From Candidatus Kryptoniota bacterium (lineage in GTDB: Bacteria > Bacteroidota > Ignavibacteria > Kryptoniales > Kryptoniaceae): 64,000 bases of DNA. The stretch lies in contig CALJEK010000001.1 of assembly GCA_938074445.1 (NCBI GenBank), forward strand, positions 1-64,000, read 5' to 3'. The position numbers were made by a program, and so were the translations under genes. This document shows, piece after piece, positions 24,930-33,041 of the stretch. Position 1 is the first letter of the stretch, and every line of letters begins with the position of its first letter. The notes below the pieces were generated by a model. It was not told where the DNA came from. It searched no databases and was given only the letters and a program-made list of their open reading frames with translations.

Positions 24930-25313
24930 TTAAAGTGTTTTTAAAATTTGCTCGATCTTTTCCTTTAAAATCTGTGGTGTAAATGGTTTAACAATATAAT
25001 TATTAACCCTTGCCTGAAGCGCCTCAAGGACATCTTCTTTCATTGCTCGGGTTGTGACCATCAAAATTGGTATGTCTGCAAAATTTGGATCCGAACGAAT
25101 TGCTTTTATGAGTTCAAGCCCGGTCATATTTGGCATGTTCCAATCAGTTATTATGAAATCGATTTTCTCGGCGTAAAGCTTAGCAAGCGCATCCTTCCCG
25201 TCCTCCGCCTCAACTATATTTGTATACCCGATATTCTTCAAAGCATTTATAACAATTCTCCTCATCGTTGGTGAATCATCAACAACAAGAAATCTAATCT
25301 TTTCATCCTCCAT
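24930..25313 (-). CDS. cheY: Chemotaxis response regulator CheY
   Basis: This 127-residue single receiver domain has the acidic pocket VVDDSPTMRRI (Asp12, Asp13), the phospho-acceptor Asp57 (ITDWNMPNMTGLEL), the Thr in VTTRA and the Lys in VKPFTPQIL. WNMP and the tail are CheY-like. CheY-P would bind the motor switch or another output. A Shine-Dalgarno AAAGGAG stands 9 bases in front of the ATG. Its N-terminal half is related to the short frame at 25334-25483. Confidence 0.95.
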   Translation of the reverse strand: MEDEKIRFLVVDDSPTMRRIVINALKNIGYTNIVEAEDGKDALAKLYAEKIDFIITDWNMPNMTGLELIKAIRSDPNFADIPILMVTTRAMKEDVLEALQARVNNYIVKPFTPQILKEKIEQILKTL

Positions 25314-25333
25314 AGGGCTTTACTCCTTTTATT

Positions 25334-25483
25334 TTAGATATTGAAAGACTTAATGATAAAAAACTCACGAAGATCTATACCGTCCGAAGCAGTCAAAACT
25401 TTATAGCCCACGTTTTCAAGCCCAAATGAGGTGAACCTCTTTATCATTGGTGAACCATCAATAATAAGTATCGCTTTCGCCAT
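25334..25483 (-). CDS. 49-residue truncated receiver (CheY N-terminal half)
   Basis: ATG is at 25481-25483 and TAA at 25334-25336, in the gap between cheR and cheY. The product starts MAKAILIIDGSPMIKRFTS and continues GLENVGYKVLTASDG, matching the first beta-alpha-beta part of a receiver (compare IRFLVVDDSPTMRRI... in cheY). One acidic-pocket residue is Gly (IIDGSP), and everything after about residue 40, including the phospho-acceptor strand, is missing. It is a decayed paralogue or a micro-protein; which one is unclear. Spacing to both neighbours is operon-like. Confidence 0.6.
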   Translation of the reverse strand: MAKAILIIDGSPMIKRFTSFGLENVGYKVLTASDGIDLREFFIIKSFNI

Positions 25484-25494
25484 GACTTCTCATC

Positions 25495-26370
25495 TCACTC
25501 TTTTTTATATCCAACCATCTTATCAAAATAAACTACTTTAAATGCCTTCGTTAAATTTCTTAAACTCTCTGAAAATCCAACTATAAGATAACCACCTCTA
25601 TTCAGCGAGTCATAAACCTGCGAAACAACCTCACGCCTTGAACTTTCATCGAAGTAAATCAAAACATTTCTTAAGAGAACAAGGTCAAAATTTTTCATCA
25701 TCACCATTTGAAATCTGTCTACTAAATTAATCTGCTTAAACTTAACAAGCCTCTTAACATCTTCAGTTAAATGAAATTCACCGCCGTTTAAAATCTTGAA
25801 GTATTTTTTCATATAATTTTCCGGGACGTATCGCACTGAGTATTGATTATAAATTCCCTTTTTTGCCACATCAAGTACAACACCGTTGATATCCGTTCCA
25901 ATTATTTCAATATTAACATCTGGATATCTTGGTTTTATATTCTCGAGAAAAATCATCGCAATCGTATAAGCCTCATCCCCTGTTGAGCAACCCGCACTCC
26001 AAATTCGCAAGGTTCTGAAACCATTTCGTGGTTTTGATTCTATAATCTCTGGCAGAATTTCTTTCTCAATTGTATTGAATTGCGGCTCATCACGGAAAAA
26101 GTATGTTTCATTTACCGTTATCAAACTAAACAAAACCTCGAGTTCGCTCCCCCGAAAAGGTGAGTATTTCAAGTAATTTAAATAATCACCATATGTTCTC
26201 AAACCGAGGTTCTCAACCCTTGGACGAAGTTTTGATTCAATGAAATATTTTTTGCTTTCAGGAAAGTATATACCCGTAACCTTTGAAATAAAATTTCTCA
26301 ACTCCAAAAACTCCTCATCGCTCAATGCTAAACCATCTATATTTTTTCTCTTAATCAACATGGCAGTCAT
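25495..26370 (-). CDS. cheR: Chemotaxis methyltransferase CheR
   Basis: This 291-residue protein has the all-alpha CheR N-terminal domain (LSDEEFLELRNFISKVTGI) and the SAM-binding domain with LRIWSAGCSTGDEAYTIAM and IIGTDINGVVLD. The ending (LLRNVLIYFDESSRREVV, GGYLIVGFSES) is typical. It methylates receptor glutamates using SAM. The beta-subdomain that binds a C-terminal pentapeptide tether is not evident, which fits the MCP in this cluster lacking such a peptide. Confidence 0.96.
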   Translation of the reverse strand: MTAMLIKRKNIDGLALSDEEFLELRNFISKVTGIYFPESKKYFIESKLRPRVENLGLRTYGDYLNYLKYSPFRGSELEVLFSLITVNETYFFRDEPQFNTIEKEILPEIIESKPRNGFRTLRIWSAGCSTGDEAYTIAMIFLENIKPRYPDVNIEIIGTDINGVVLDVAKKGIYNQYSVRYVPENYMKKYFKILNGGEFHLTEDVKRLVKFKQINLVDRFQMVMMKNFDLVLLRNVLIYFDESSRREVVSQVYDSLNRGGYLIVGFSESLRNLTKAFKVVYFDKMVGYKKE

Positions 26371-26422
26371 TAATAAGGTTTAAATCATCCTGGATCAGCG
26401 TCCAAAATCACAGAGGCTTTGT

Positions 26423-27745
26423 TCATAACTCTTGCAATTTACTTCTTACAATTATCCCCATATCTTCTTCAAAGACGGAACTTCTCATATCAAAACTTAT
26501 TTCCTCTTTTGCACCATTTATCTCAATGTAGGTGTTTTTATATATTGTGCCGTAAACAATTAATTTTGCTCTTTCAGCTCCTCTCATATCGTCAAGCAAA
26601 TTTTTGCGTAATTTTTCAAGATTTTGCAGGCGTTTCGGTATCTCATCGCGCCATTTTATAAGATTTTGAAATTGTCTTTCCTGATCCTCAGGGAGTTCAC
26701 CCCAATCAATTTTTAACCGCGCAAGTGCATATATTTCCGATTTAATACCCTCAAGATATGATTCAAGTCGTCTTATTTCAGATGTTATTTTCTTTAATTT
26801 TTCCACCTGTTTATCCCTTCTTCCAATAATTATCACCGTTTTTGAATATTCTGCTCCTCCAATACTTTTTGCTTCAATTCCGCCTTTACACATTATCGTT
26901 CCACCAATTATCACCGCGTCTTTCGCTATGATTCTACCACCACATATAATATTTGCGTTAACAGCTTCACGCTTTATTGTCACATCACCGTTAGCAATAA
27001 GATTTTGATTTGTTATATATCTTAGCGAGACATTCCCATGAACATAAAGCCGTCCCCTACCATAGCCAATAAATCCACCACCTATGAGAGCATTACCTTT
27101 AACTTCAACGTCGGCATCCTCAATGTTTCCATAAACTTCAAGATTTTTATCCACTTCAACTTTGGCACCTGATTTTATATCACCTTTAACCACCAATGTC
27201 CCAATAAAACTAAGCACTCCAAAATTTACATCAACATTACCATCAATATTCAAAATAGGCGAAACTTCAATCGTGCCGTCTTCATCGACAACAAGATTCC
27301 CATCAGATGTAGCAATTATAATAGAATTGTCCGACTCTGAGAGGGACACATTTCGACCGAGAAAAACATTGGCGGGCTTCCCTGATTTAGCTTTTAAAAT
27401 TTCTCCAGTCACCGTAAACCCATTAACACCAAAAGTTGGAGGATAAACCGTCGCTATTTTTTCTCCAGCCTTAATATTTCTAATAAGATTTTTTCTGTTT
27501 GAATCAAATTCAAAAGAAATATATCCATCCCTACCATCTATGGCTGGATTACCCTCAGCTATTAAAAATTCCCCCTTCTTAGGGTCATTAAGCAAGGCTT
27601 GAATTTCGCTGATTTTAACCCCCTGAACGACACCATTTGAATTAACAAACTTTAAAATATCATCAACACATAAATTCTTGATTTCATCTTCTGATTCCAC
27701 AACTAAATAAGCTCTGAGTTTGTCAGGTGAAATTTTAACTTTCAT
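26423..27745 (-). CDS. FapA family protein (DUF342) in chemotaxis locus
   Basis: I start at the ATG at 27745 (440 residues); a TTG three codons upstream is the longer option. An N-terminal DUF342 region (GEKIATVYPPTFGVNGFTVTG) leads into a beta-helix of valine/glycine repeats (LNIDGNVDVNFGVLSFIGTLVVKGDI, NALIGGGFIGYG), then a coiled coil (VEKLKKITSEIRRLESYLEG). DUF342/FapA proteins are linked to cell-surface or motility functions, with no agreed biochemical role. The gene overlaps cheW by 11 bases. Its place between cheW and cheR suggests a role in signalling or motility output. Confidence 0.88.
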   Translation of the reverse strand: MKVKISPDKLRAYLVVESEDEIKNLCVDDILKFVNSNGVVQGVKISEIQALLNDPKKGEFLIAEGNPAIDGRDGYISFEFDSNRKNLIRNIKAGEKIATVYPPTFGVNGFTVTGEILKAKSGKPANVFLGRNVSLSESDNSIIIATSDGNLVVDEDGTIEVSPILNIDGNVDVNFGVLSFIGTLVVKGDIKSGAKVEVDKNLEVYGNIEDADVEVKGNALIGGGFIGYGRGRLYVHGNVSLRYITNQNLIANGDVTIKREAVNANIICGGRIIAKDAVIIGGTIMCKGGIEAKSIGGAEYSKTVIIIGRRDKQVEKLKKITSEIRRLESYLEGIKSEIYALARLKIDWGELPEDQERQFQNLIKWRDEIPKRLQNLEKLRKNLLDDMRGAERAKLIVYGTIYKNTYIEINGAKEEISFDMRSSVFEEDMGIIVRSKLQEL

Positions 27746-28244
27746 TCGCCCCAATGTGAACTTCTTTTAGAGATTTTTTTTCTTCCAGGCTTAGAACTTT
27801 TTCAAGGTCAAGCAAAATTAAAATCCTTTCTTCCAACTTCGCTATTCCAATTATGTATTCGCTGTCAATCCCAGAAGAAATAAGTTCTGGTGGTGGCTCA
27901 ACCACTTTTTTAGAAATCCTCAAAACTTCGCTTACGCTATCGACTATGAAGCCAACTATCTTATTATTTAACTCAACTACAATAACCCTAGTGTTTTTGT
28001 CAATTTCTTTTTCTCCAAGTCCAAATTTTTTTCTCAAATTCACGACTGGGACGATTTTCCCTCTTAAATTTATCACGCCCTCAATGAAATTTGGCGCATT
28101 TGGGACATGTGTTATCTGAATGGGGCGATTTATTTCCTGAACCTGAAGGATGTTCACACCAAATTCCTCACTCCCGATTTTAAAGCTTACTATCTGAAGC
28201 GCCTCCCCATAATTTCCCACGTTTACAAGATCTTGAAGGCTCAT
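27735..28244 (-). CDS. cheW: Chemotaxis coupling protein CheW
   Basis: This 169-residue protein has the CheW SH3-like fold, with LQIVSFKIGSEEFGVNILQVQEI, VINLRGKIVPVVNLRKKFGL and VGFIVDSVSEVLRI. It couples the MCP to CheA at the membrane. It lies 37 bases after the MCP gene and overlaps the FapA gene. Length and motifs are normal. Confidence 0.96.
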   Translation of the reverse strand: MSLQDLVNVGNYGEALQIVSFKIGSEEFGVNILQVQEINRPIQITHVPNAPNFIEGVINLRGKIVPVVNLRKKFGLGEKEIDKNTRVIVVELNNKIVGFIVDSVSEVLRISKKVVEPPPELISSGIDSEYIIGIAKLEERILILLDLEKVLSLEEKKSLKEVHIGANES

Positions 28245-28281
28245 TTATCTAACTTAATTTATTTTTAACTTTTTGATGTTT

Positions 28282-30150
28282 CTACAAACCATTCCCATCA
28301 ACCCTTGCAAAATTTTTATATCTTTCTCTATCAATTGCTTTTTCGATGCTAAATCGCATAACCATTTGCCTTAATTTTTCTGTAAGTTTGCTTAAATCTT
28401 CAACTGCTCTCGCAATTTGATGAACGCCTGCGGATGTTTGTTCGGCAATTGAACTTATTGATTCAACTGCTTTACTTATGTCTTCGCTGACCCTTGCTTG
28501 TTCTTTATTTGCTCGTGATATCTCAGTGATTAACCCTGCAACATCTTCAGCATTTTGGACAATTTGTTTAAGAGCGAGGTTTGCCCTATCAGCAAGCTGA
28601 ATTCCTGCTTCAGCAACCTCCACCCCTGCCTTCATTATCTGCACAGCTTCATTTGTATCATTTTGTATTTGCTTTATCATATCACTTATTTCCTTGGTAG
28701 CCTTCATCGTCCTTTCTGCTAATTTCCTAACCTCATCAGCAACAACTGCGAATCCGCGTCCTTGCTCGCCTGCGCGAGCTGCTTCAATTGCTGCATTAAG
28801 AGCAAGAAGATTTGTTTGATCCGCAATATCGTCAATCACATCAATTATCTCACCAATTTGAGCGCTACTTTTGCCAAGAATTTGAATGCTTTGGGCTGAA
28901 TTTCTGACAATCTCGGCAAGCCGATGCATCTGCTCAATTGTTGACATTACCGCTTTGCTTCCTTCAGTTGCAAACGAACTATTTTCACGAGCAAGTTCTG
29001 CTACCCTTTCTGCTTGATGTGCGTTTTCAATTATTGTTTTTGACATCTCTTCAACCGCTGAAACAATCTCTGCAATTTGCTTTGCTTGATCTTGAACCGC
29101 TGCTGACATCTCCTCAGTTGAACTACTTATCTGTGCCGTTGAATTAGCAACAGCATTACTCGAATCAATCACTTCTTTTATTAAAATCCTCAAATCATTT
29201 ATCATTTTGTTAAGTTTTTTAACAAACATACCAACCTCATCATCCCTTTCGGCAACCGCTTCCCTCGTCAAATCCCCATCCGAGACGGATTCAATAACAT
29301 CAAAGATTTTTCTGAATTGATCCTCCAAATACCTCTGATGCTCTTGCGTCTTTCTTCTAGCTTCATCCGCTTCAACTCGCAACCTCTCTGCTATCTCTCG
29401 CTGAGAAGTTACCTCATCAATCGCATTTTTAATATTTTCAACCATCTTATTAAATGACCTCATCAGAGACCCGATCTCATCATTTCTCTCAATAGCCTTA
29501 TCAGCAATCGTAACATTGATATCACCTTGCGCAACCAATTCAGCAGCATGGCGAACTTTCTCAACGGGGTTAACAAATAATACAACCACAAAATATCCAA
29601 AAACTAAACCAAGTAAAACCACAAACAAAACAAAAACAATCTCTATCAAATGCGCCTTTGAAATAGCCTCATCAACTTTGCTCTTCGAAAAACCAAACCT
29701 TACATATCCCGCAAGATCAGCCCCATTATAAACCTTAGCTTGAAAATCAAGAATAAAATCACCCTCTGTCGGGATATGAGTGTAATCTATGTTCCCTTCA
29801 AAATTCCTTAATTTTTTTCTCTCGTCCGACAGAATCTTTAGGTTTTTCTCAGCAAGTATCTTACCATCAGAACTATACACAGCTATGTAACTTGTATAGT
29901 CATCATAAAAACTTTCGATCAATTGATTTAACTGTTTTGTATCCTGGAGCAAAATTCCATAAATAGATAAGCGTGAAAATGCGTTGATTATAGTTTCACT
30001 TCTCGTTATAAATCGCCTTTCCATCTCCTTGCCCAAAATTATCGAATAAATAATTGAGCTTGCTACAGCAACAACAATAACGATTAATTCAATCCCAATG
30101 AAAGTTTTATAACGCCATTTGAGATCGTTGAATTTCTTAATTAGCCACAT
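28282..30150 (-). CDS. Methyl-accepting chemotaxis protein with periplasmic sensor domain
   Basis: Of 622 residues, TM1 is about 18-39, a periplasmic sensor of about 130 residues follows ([19 protein letters not shown] looks Cache/PAS-like), and TM2 is about 169-193. Two HAMP-like modules come next ([19 protein letters not shown] near 209-227; [17 protein letters not shown] near 291-307). The signalling hairpin tip is at 439-481 ([21 protein letters not shown]). The C-terminus ends [10 protein letters not shown], with no CheR/CheB tether pentapeptide. It overlaps the putative binding-protein gene by 14 bases, so the ligand may reach it through that protein. Confidence 0.95.
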   Translation of the reverse strand: MWLIKKFNDLKWRYKTFIGIELIVIVVAVASSIIYSIILGKEMERRFITRSETIINAFSRLSIYGILLQDTKQLNQLIESFYDDYTSYIAVYSSDGKILAEKNLKILSDERKKLRNFEGNIDYTHIPTEGDFILDFQAKVYNGADLAGYVRFGFSKSKVDEAISKAHLIEIVFVLFVVLLGLVFGYFVVVLFVNPVEKVRHAAELVAQGDINVTIADKAIERNDEIGSLMRSFNKMVENIKNAIDEVTSQREIAERLRVEADEARRKTQEHQRYLEDQFRKIFDVIESVSDGDLTREAVAERDDEVGMFVKKLNKMINDLRILIKEVIDSSNAVANSTAQISSSTEEMSAAVQDQAKQIAEIVSAVEEMSKTIIENAHQAERVAELARENSSFATEGSKAVMSTIEQMHRLAEIVRNSAQSIQILGKSSAQIGEIIDVIDDIADQTNLLALNAAIEAARAGEQGRGFAVVADEVRKLAERTMKATKEISDMIKQIQNDTNEAVQIMKAGVEVAEAGIQLADRANLALKQIVQNAEDVAGLITEISRANKEQARVSEDISKAVESISSIAEQTSAGVHQIARAVEDLSKLTEKLRQMVMRFSIEKAIDRERYKNFARVDGNGL

Positions 30151-30658
30151 ATTGAATCCTCTCCCTATAGTTTTCTGGAACCGTTAGTTGAAGTGCGTTT
30201 GCAACTTTGTTATTTACATAAACCCTCACCTCTTCCCCTAAAACTTCAAGCGAAAAGAGAGCACCTTCTTTAACAAACTCCAAATTTGAAACCACCACTG
30301 GAATTCTCTTTAAAAGAGCACTTTTAAAAATATATTCCCTTGCTATCGGATGCGCAGCTACATCTTCATCATTAAAAATCCAGATAAAATCAACGCCATT
30401 CTTCGTCAACTCCTCAAATCCCCGAGATATATCTTTCAACTCTTTCACATCCACCACAATAATTTTAACTCCAATTGAAAAAGCAGGACGTTGAAGCTTT
30501 TCTACAATCCCCTGATTTTTACTCAAATCACAAATCACCCCAACTTTTTGAATTTCCGGTTTGAAAGATTTCATCATATAGAGATACTGAAGTGGCGTGG
30601 CTTTCTGAGCAAAAACAAAAGATTGAAAAAATACCAAAAGAAAAATTGCTTTCTTCAT
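30137..30658 (-). CDS. Periplasmic binding-protein-like (ABC_sub_bind type) partner of the MCP
   Basis: This 173-residue protein has a signal peptide ([18 protein letters not shown]) and one lobe of a periplasmic binding fold, with [47 protein letters not shown] and [19 protein letters not shown]. This matches the ABC_sub_bind (PF04392) type, but is about half the usual 300 residues. No permease or ATPase is nearby. It overlaps the MCP gene by 14 bases. It may capture a ligand for the receptor. Alternatively it is a degenerate YfiR-like protein. Confidence 0.65.
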   Translation of the reverse strand: MKKAIFLLVFFQSFVFAQKATPLQYLYMMKSFKPEIQKVGVICDLSKNQGIVEKLQRPAFSIGVKIIVVDVKELKDISRGFEELTKNGVDFIWIFNDEDVAAHPIAREYIFKSALLKRIPVVVSNLEFVKEGALFSLEVLGEEVRVYVNNKVANALQLTVPENYRERIQYVAN

Positions 30659-30661
30659 TTT

Positions 30662-31045
30662 TTATCGCTCCTTTTTATTATTTGAATTCGCTAAAAGCTG
30701 AGTTATTAATTTTTCAAGCACCCCAAGCGCAACTGGTTTTTCTAAAACTGCAACGACTTCCAGTTCCTTAATAACTTCGTTCCCGATTTCGTTGCGGAAA
30801 CCCGTTAAAATAACAATTTGAAAATCCCGTTTGAATTTAAGAATCTCCCTTATCATTTCGACTCCTGTCATATCAGGCATTTTATAATCAGTAATTAAAA
30901 TGTGAAATTCATTCTCAAGAGCTTTTTTAAGTCCTTCCTTACCATTGCTGGCTTCAATAACTACTAAACCCAACAAACTCAAAAATTCCTTTAAGGTTAT
31001 TCTTACGATTTCATCATCATCAACAAGTAGAATAATTTTTTGCAT
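30662..31045 (-). CDS. Stand-alone response-regulator receiver
   Basis: I start at the ATG at 31045 (127 residues). The receiver domain has the acidic pocket LLVDDDEIVR, phospho-acceptor Asp53 (ITDYKMPDMTGVEM), Thr in ILTGFR and Lys in EKPVALGVL. There is no output domain. As the first gene of the chemotaxis run it may be a second CheY or a phosphate sink. A possible minus-strand promoter lies at 31108-31135 (TTGAAA, 16 bases, TGATAA), but it is weak. Confidence 0.88.
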   Translation of the reverse strand: MQKIILLVDDDEIVRITLKEFLSLLGLVVIEASNGKEGLKKALENEFHILITDYKMPDMTGVEMIREILKFKRDFQIVILTGFRNEIGNEVIKELEVVAVLEKPVALGVLEKLITQLLANSNNKKER

Positions 31046-31213
31046 TAGCTTAAATCTCAATGTTCTCTCGCATCATGCTTCTACACTTCAAAACTTATGC
31101 CACCCTTTTATCACTTAATTTCTCGTGAATTTCAAGACTATAAATTGAAATTGATGGCTAATATTAAACATTCGGACAAATAAGTTGAACAAAATTAAAC
31201 ATCCCTTGAGCGC

Positions 31214-31242
31214 TTGATAATAAAGGGCAGATTTAATATATT
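31214..31242 (+). promoter_or_regulatory. Sigma70-type promoter of aspS
   Basis: TTGATA (31214-31219), a 17-base spacer and TATATT (31237-31242) stand 26 bases in front of the aspS ATG. Predicted start is near 31249, giving a short leader of about 20 bases. The 223-base divergent gap 31046-31268 also serves the minus-strand chemotaxis run. Confidence 0.65.
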
Positions 31243-31268
31243 TTTGAAAAAAGAAACTGCGGAAATAA

Positions 31269-33041
31269 ATGATTTTCAAGAAAAGAACCCACACTTGTGG
31301 AGAACTAAGAGCAACAGATGTTGGAAAAACAGTTACATTAAATGGTTGGGTTGACAGAAGAAGAGACCTTGGGGGATTGATTTTCATTGACCTTAGGGAT
31401 CGCTATGGAAAAACACAAATCGTCTTCTCCCCCCAACATAACTTAGAGGCATATCAAATTGCAAAAGACTTAAAATCCGAATATGTAATTTCGGTAACTG
31501 GAAAAGTTGAACGAAGACCCAAAGGCGCTGAAAATCCATCGCTTCCAACAGGTGAAATCGATGTGCTTGCGGATGAAATTCAAATTTTAAGCAAATCTGA
31601 AACCCCGCCATTTTTAATTGAAGATGATATAAATGTCTCTGAAGAGCTTCGGCTTAAATACAGGTATCTCGATCTCAGAAGACCCCAAATGCAGTCTAAT
31701 TTCATAATAAGACATAAAATGGCTCAAGTTGTCCGAAAATATTTTGACGAAAATAATTTTCTCGAGATAGAAACATCTTTCCTTGTGAAAAGCACACCTG
31801 AAGGGGCAAGGGATTTTCTTGTGCCGAGCAGAATCCACCCCGGAAAATTCTATGCACTCCCCCAATCACCCCAACTTTATAAGCAAATTTTGATGGTTGC
31901 CGGATTTGATAGGTATTTTCAAATTGTAAAATGTTTTAGAGACGAAGACTTAAGGGCAGATAGACAGCCTGAGTTTACACAAATCGATGTAGAAATGTCA
32001 TTTGTTACAGAGGAAGATGTATTCAACATCGTTGAGGGTTTAATGGTTAGATTGTTTAGGGAAATTAAAAATATTGAGCTTCCCACCCCATTCCCAAGAA
32101 TACCTTATAAAGAAGCGATTCAAACTTATGGGACGGACAAACCCGACTTGAGATTTGATTTAAAAATTACCAACGTTACGGATATCTTTGAAAGCACGGA
32201 ATTTAAGGTATTTAGAGAAGCTATACAAAATGGAAATTTAATTTGCGGATTAAATCTTCAAGGTTGTGGGAATTACTCAAGAAGGCAGATCGATGAGATA
32301 ACAACTCTCGCAAAAAATTATGGTGCTGGTGGGGTTGTATACTTCAAGGTTGAAAACGGGAACCTCGAATCACCCATTGCAAAATATATGACTAAAATTT
32401 CGCTTCAAAAATTGAAAGAGCGAATGAAATCAAAAGATGGGGATCTAATAATTTTAATTTCCGACACGCCAGAGAAAATTTACCCAATCCTTGGCGATAT
32501 ACGTCTTGAACTTGGCAAAAGGCTGAACTTAATTGATGAGGATGACTTTAAACTCGCATGGATTGTTGACTTTCCTTTGCTTGAGTGGGATGAGGAGGAA
32601 AAGCGTTGGGTTTCAGTTCATCATCCATTCACATCACCTAAACTTGAAGATATTCATTTACTTGACACAAACCCTGGGAGCGTTCGCGCGAGAGCCTATG
32701 ATCTTGTCCTAAATGGCAATGAAATCGCTGGCGGAAGTATAAGAATTCACGATGCCGAGTTGCAACAGAAAATTTTTAAACTTCTTGGAATTTCAGATGA
32801 GGAAGCAAAAAGGAAATTTGGCTTCCTTCTTGAAGCATTTAAATATGGACCGCCTCCACACGGTGGAATTGCTTTCGGCTTCGATCGCCTTGTTATGATC
32901 TTCACTGGGATGAAATCAATTCGAGATGTCATAGCATTCCCAAAAACAAGCAGTGCTATTTCACTTATGGATGACGCCCCATCTGAAGTTGACCCAAAAC
33001 AACTTGAGGAACTTCACATCCAGATAAAAGAAAAAGATTGA
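31269..33041 (+). CDS. aspS: Aspartyl-tRNA synthetase
   Basis: This 590-residue enzyme has the bacterial AspRS architecture: an N-terminal anticodon-binding OB domain (about 1-110), class II catalytic core with motif 2 FRDEDLRADRQPEFTQIDVE, the GAD insertion domain (about 290-420) and motif 3 GIAFGFDRLVMI. It charges tRNA-Asp, or tRNA-Asp and tRNA-Asn if nondiscriminating, which cannot be told here. Length is normal. Its stop codon overlaps the downstream GH38 ATG (TGATG). Confidence 0.97.
   Translation: MIFKKRTHTCGELRATDVGKTVTLNGWVDRRRDLGGLIFIDLRDRYGKTQIVFSPQHNLEAYQIAKDLKSEYVISVTGKVERRPKGAENPSLPTGEIDVLADEIQILSKSETPPFLIEDDINVSEELRLKYRYLDLRRPQMQSNFIIRHKMAQVVRKYFDENNFLEIETSFLVKSTPEGARDFLVPSRIHPGKFYALPQSPQLYKQILMVAGFDRYFQIVKCFRDEDLRADRQPEFTQIDVEMSFVTEEDVFNIVEGLMVRLFREIKNIELPTPFPRIPYKEAIQTYGTDKPDLRFDLKITNVTDIFESTEFKVFREAIQNGNLICGLNLQGCGNYSRRQIDEITTLAKNYGAGGVVYFKVENGNLESPIAKYMTKISLQKLKERMKSKDGDLIILISDTPEKIYPILGDIRLELGKRLNLIDEDDFKLAWIVDFPLLEWDEEEKRWVSVHHPFTSPKLEDIHLLDTNPGSVRARAYDLVLNGNEIAGGSIRIHDAELQQKIFKLLGISDEEAKRKFGFLLEAFKYGPPPHGGIAFGFDRLVMIFTGMKSIRDVIAFPKTSSAISLMDDAPSEVDPKQLEELHIQIKEKD

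Noticed and set aside
25313-25334. Frameshift joining the receiver remnant to cheY
   Set aside because: A stop is followed by the cheY ribosome-binding site and an independent full-length receiver, so the two are separate.
31046-31268. Sigma28 or sigma54 promoter for the chemotaxis run
   Set aside because: No TAAAGTTT/GCCGATAA pair and no correctly spaced GG/GC pair was found; only a weak sigma70-like pair.
31115-31387. Minus-strand frame of 90 codons
   Set aside because: It lies over the aspS promoter and the first codons of aspS on the other strand, with no family resemblance.
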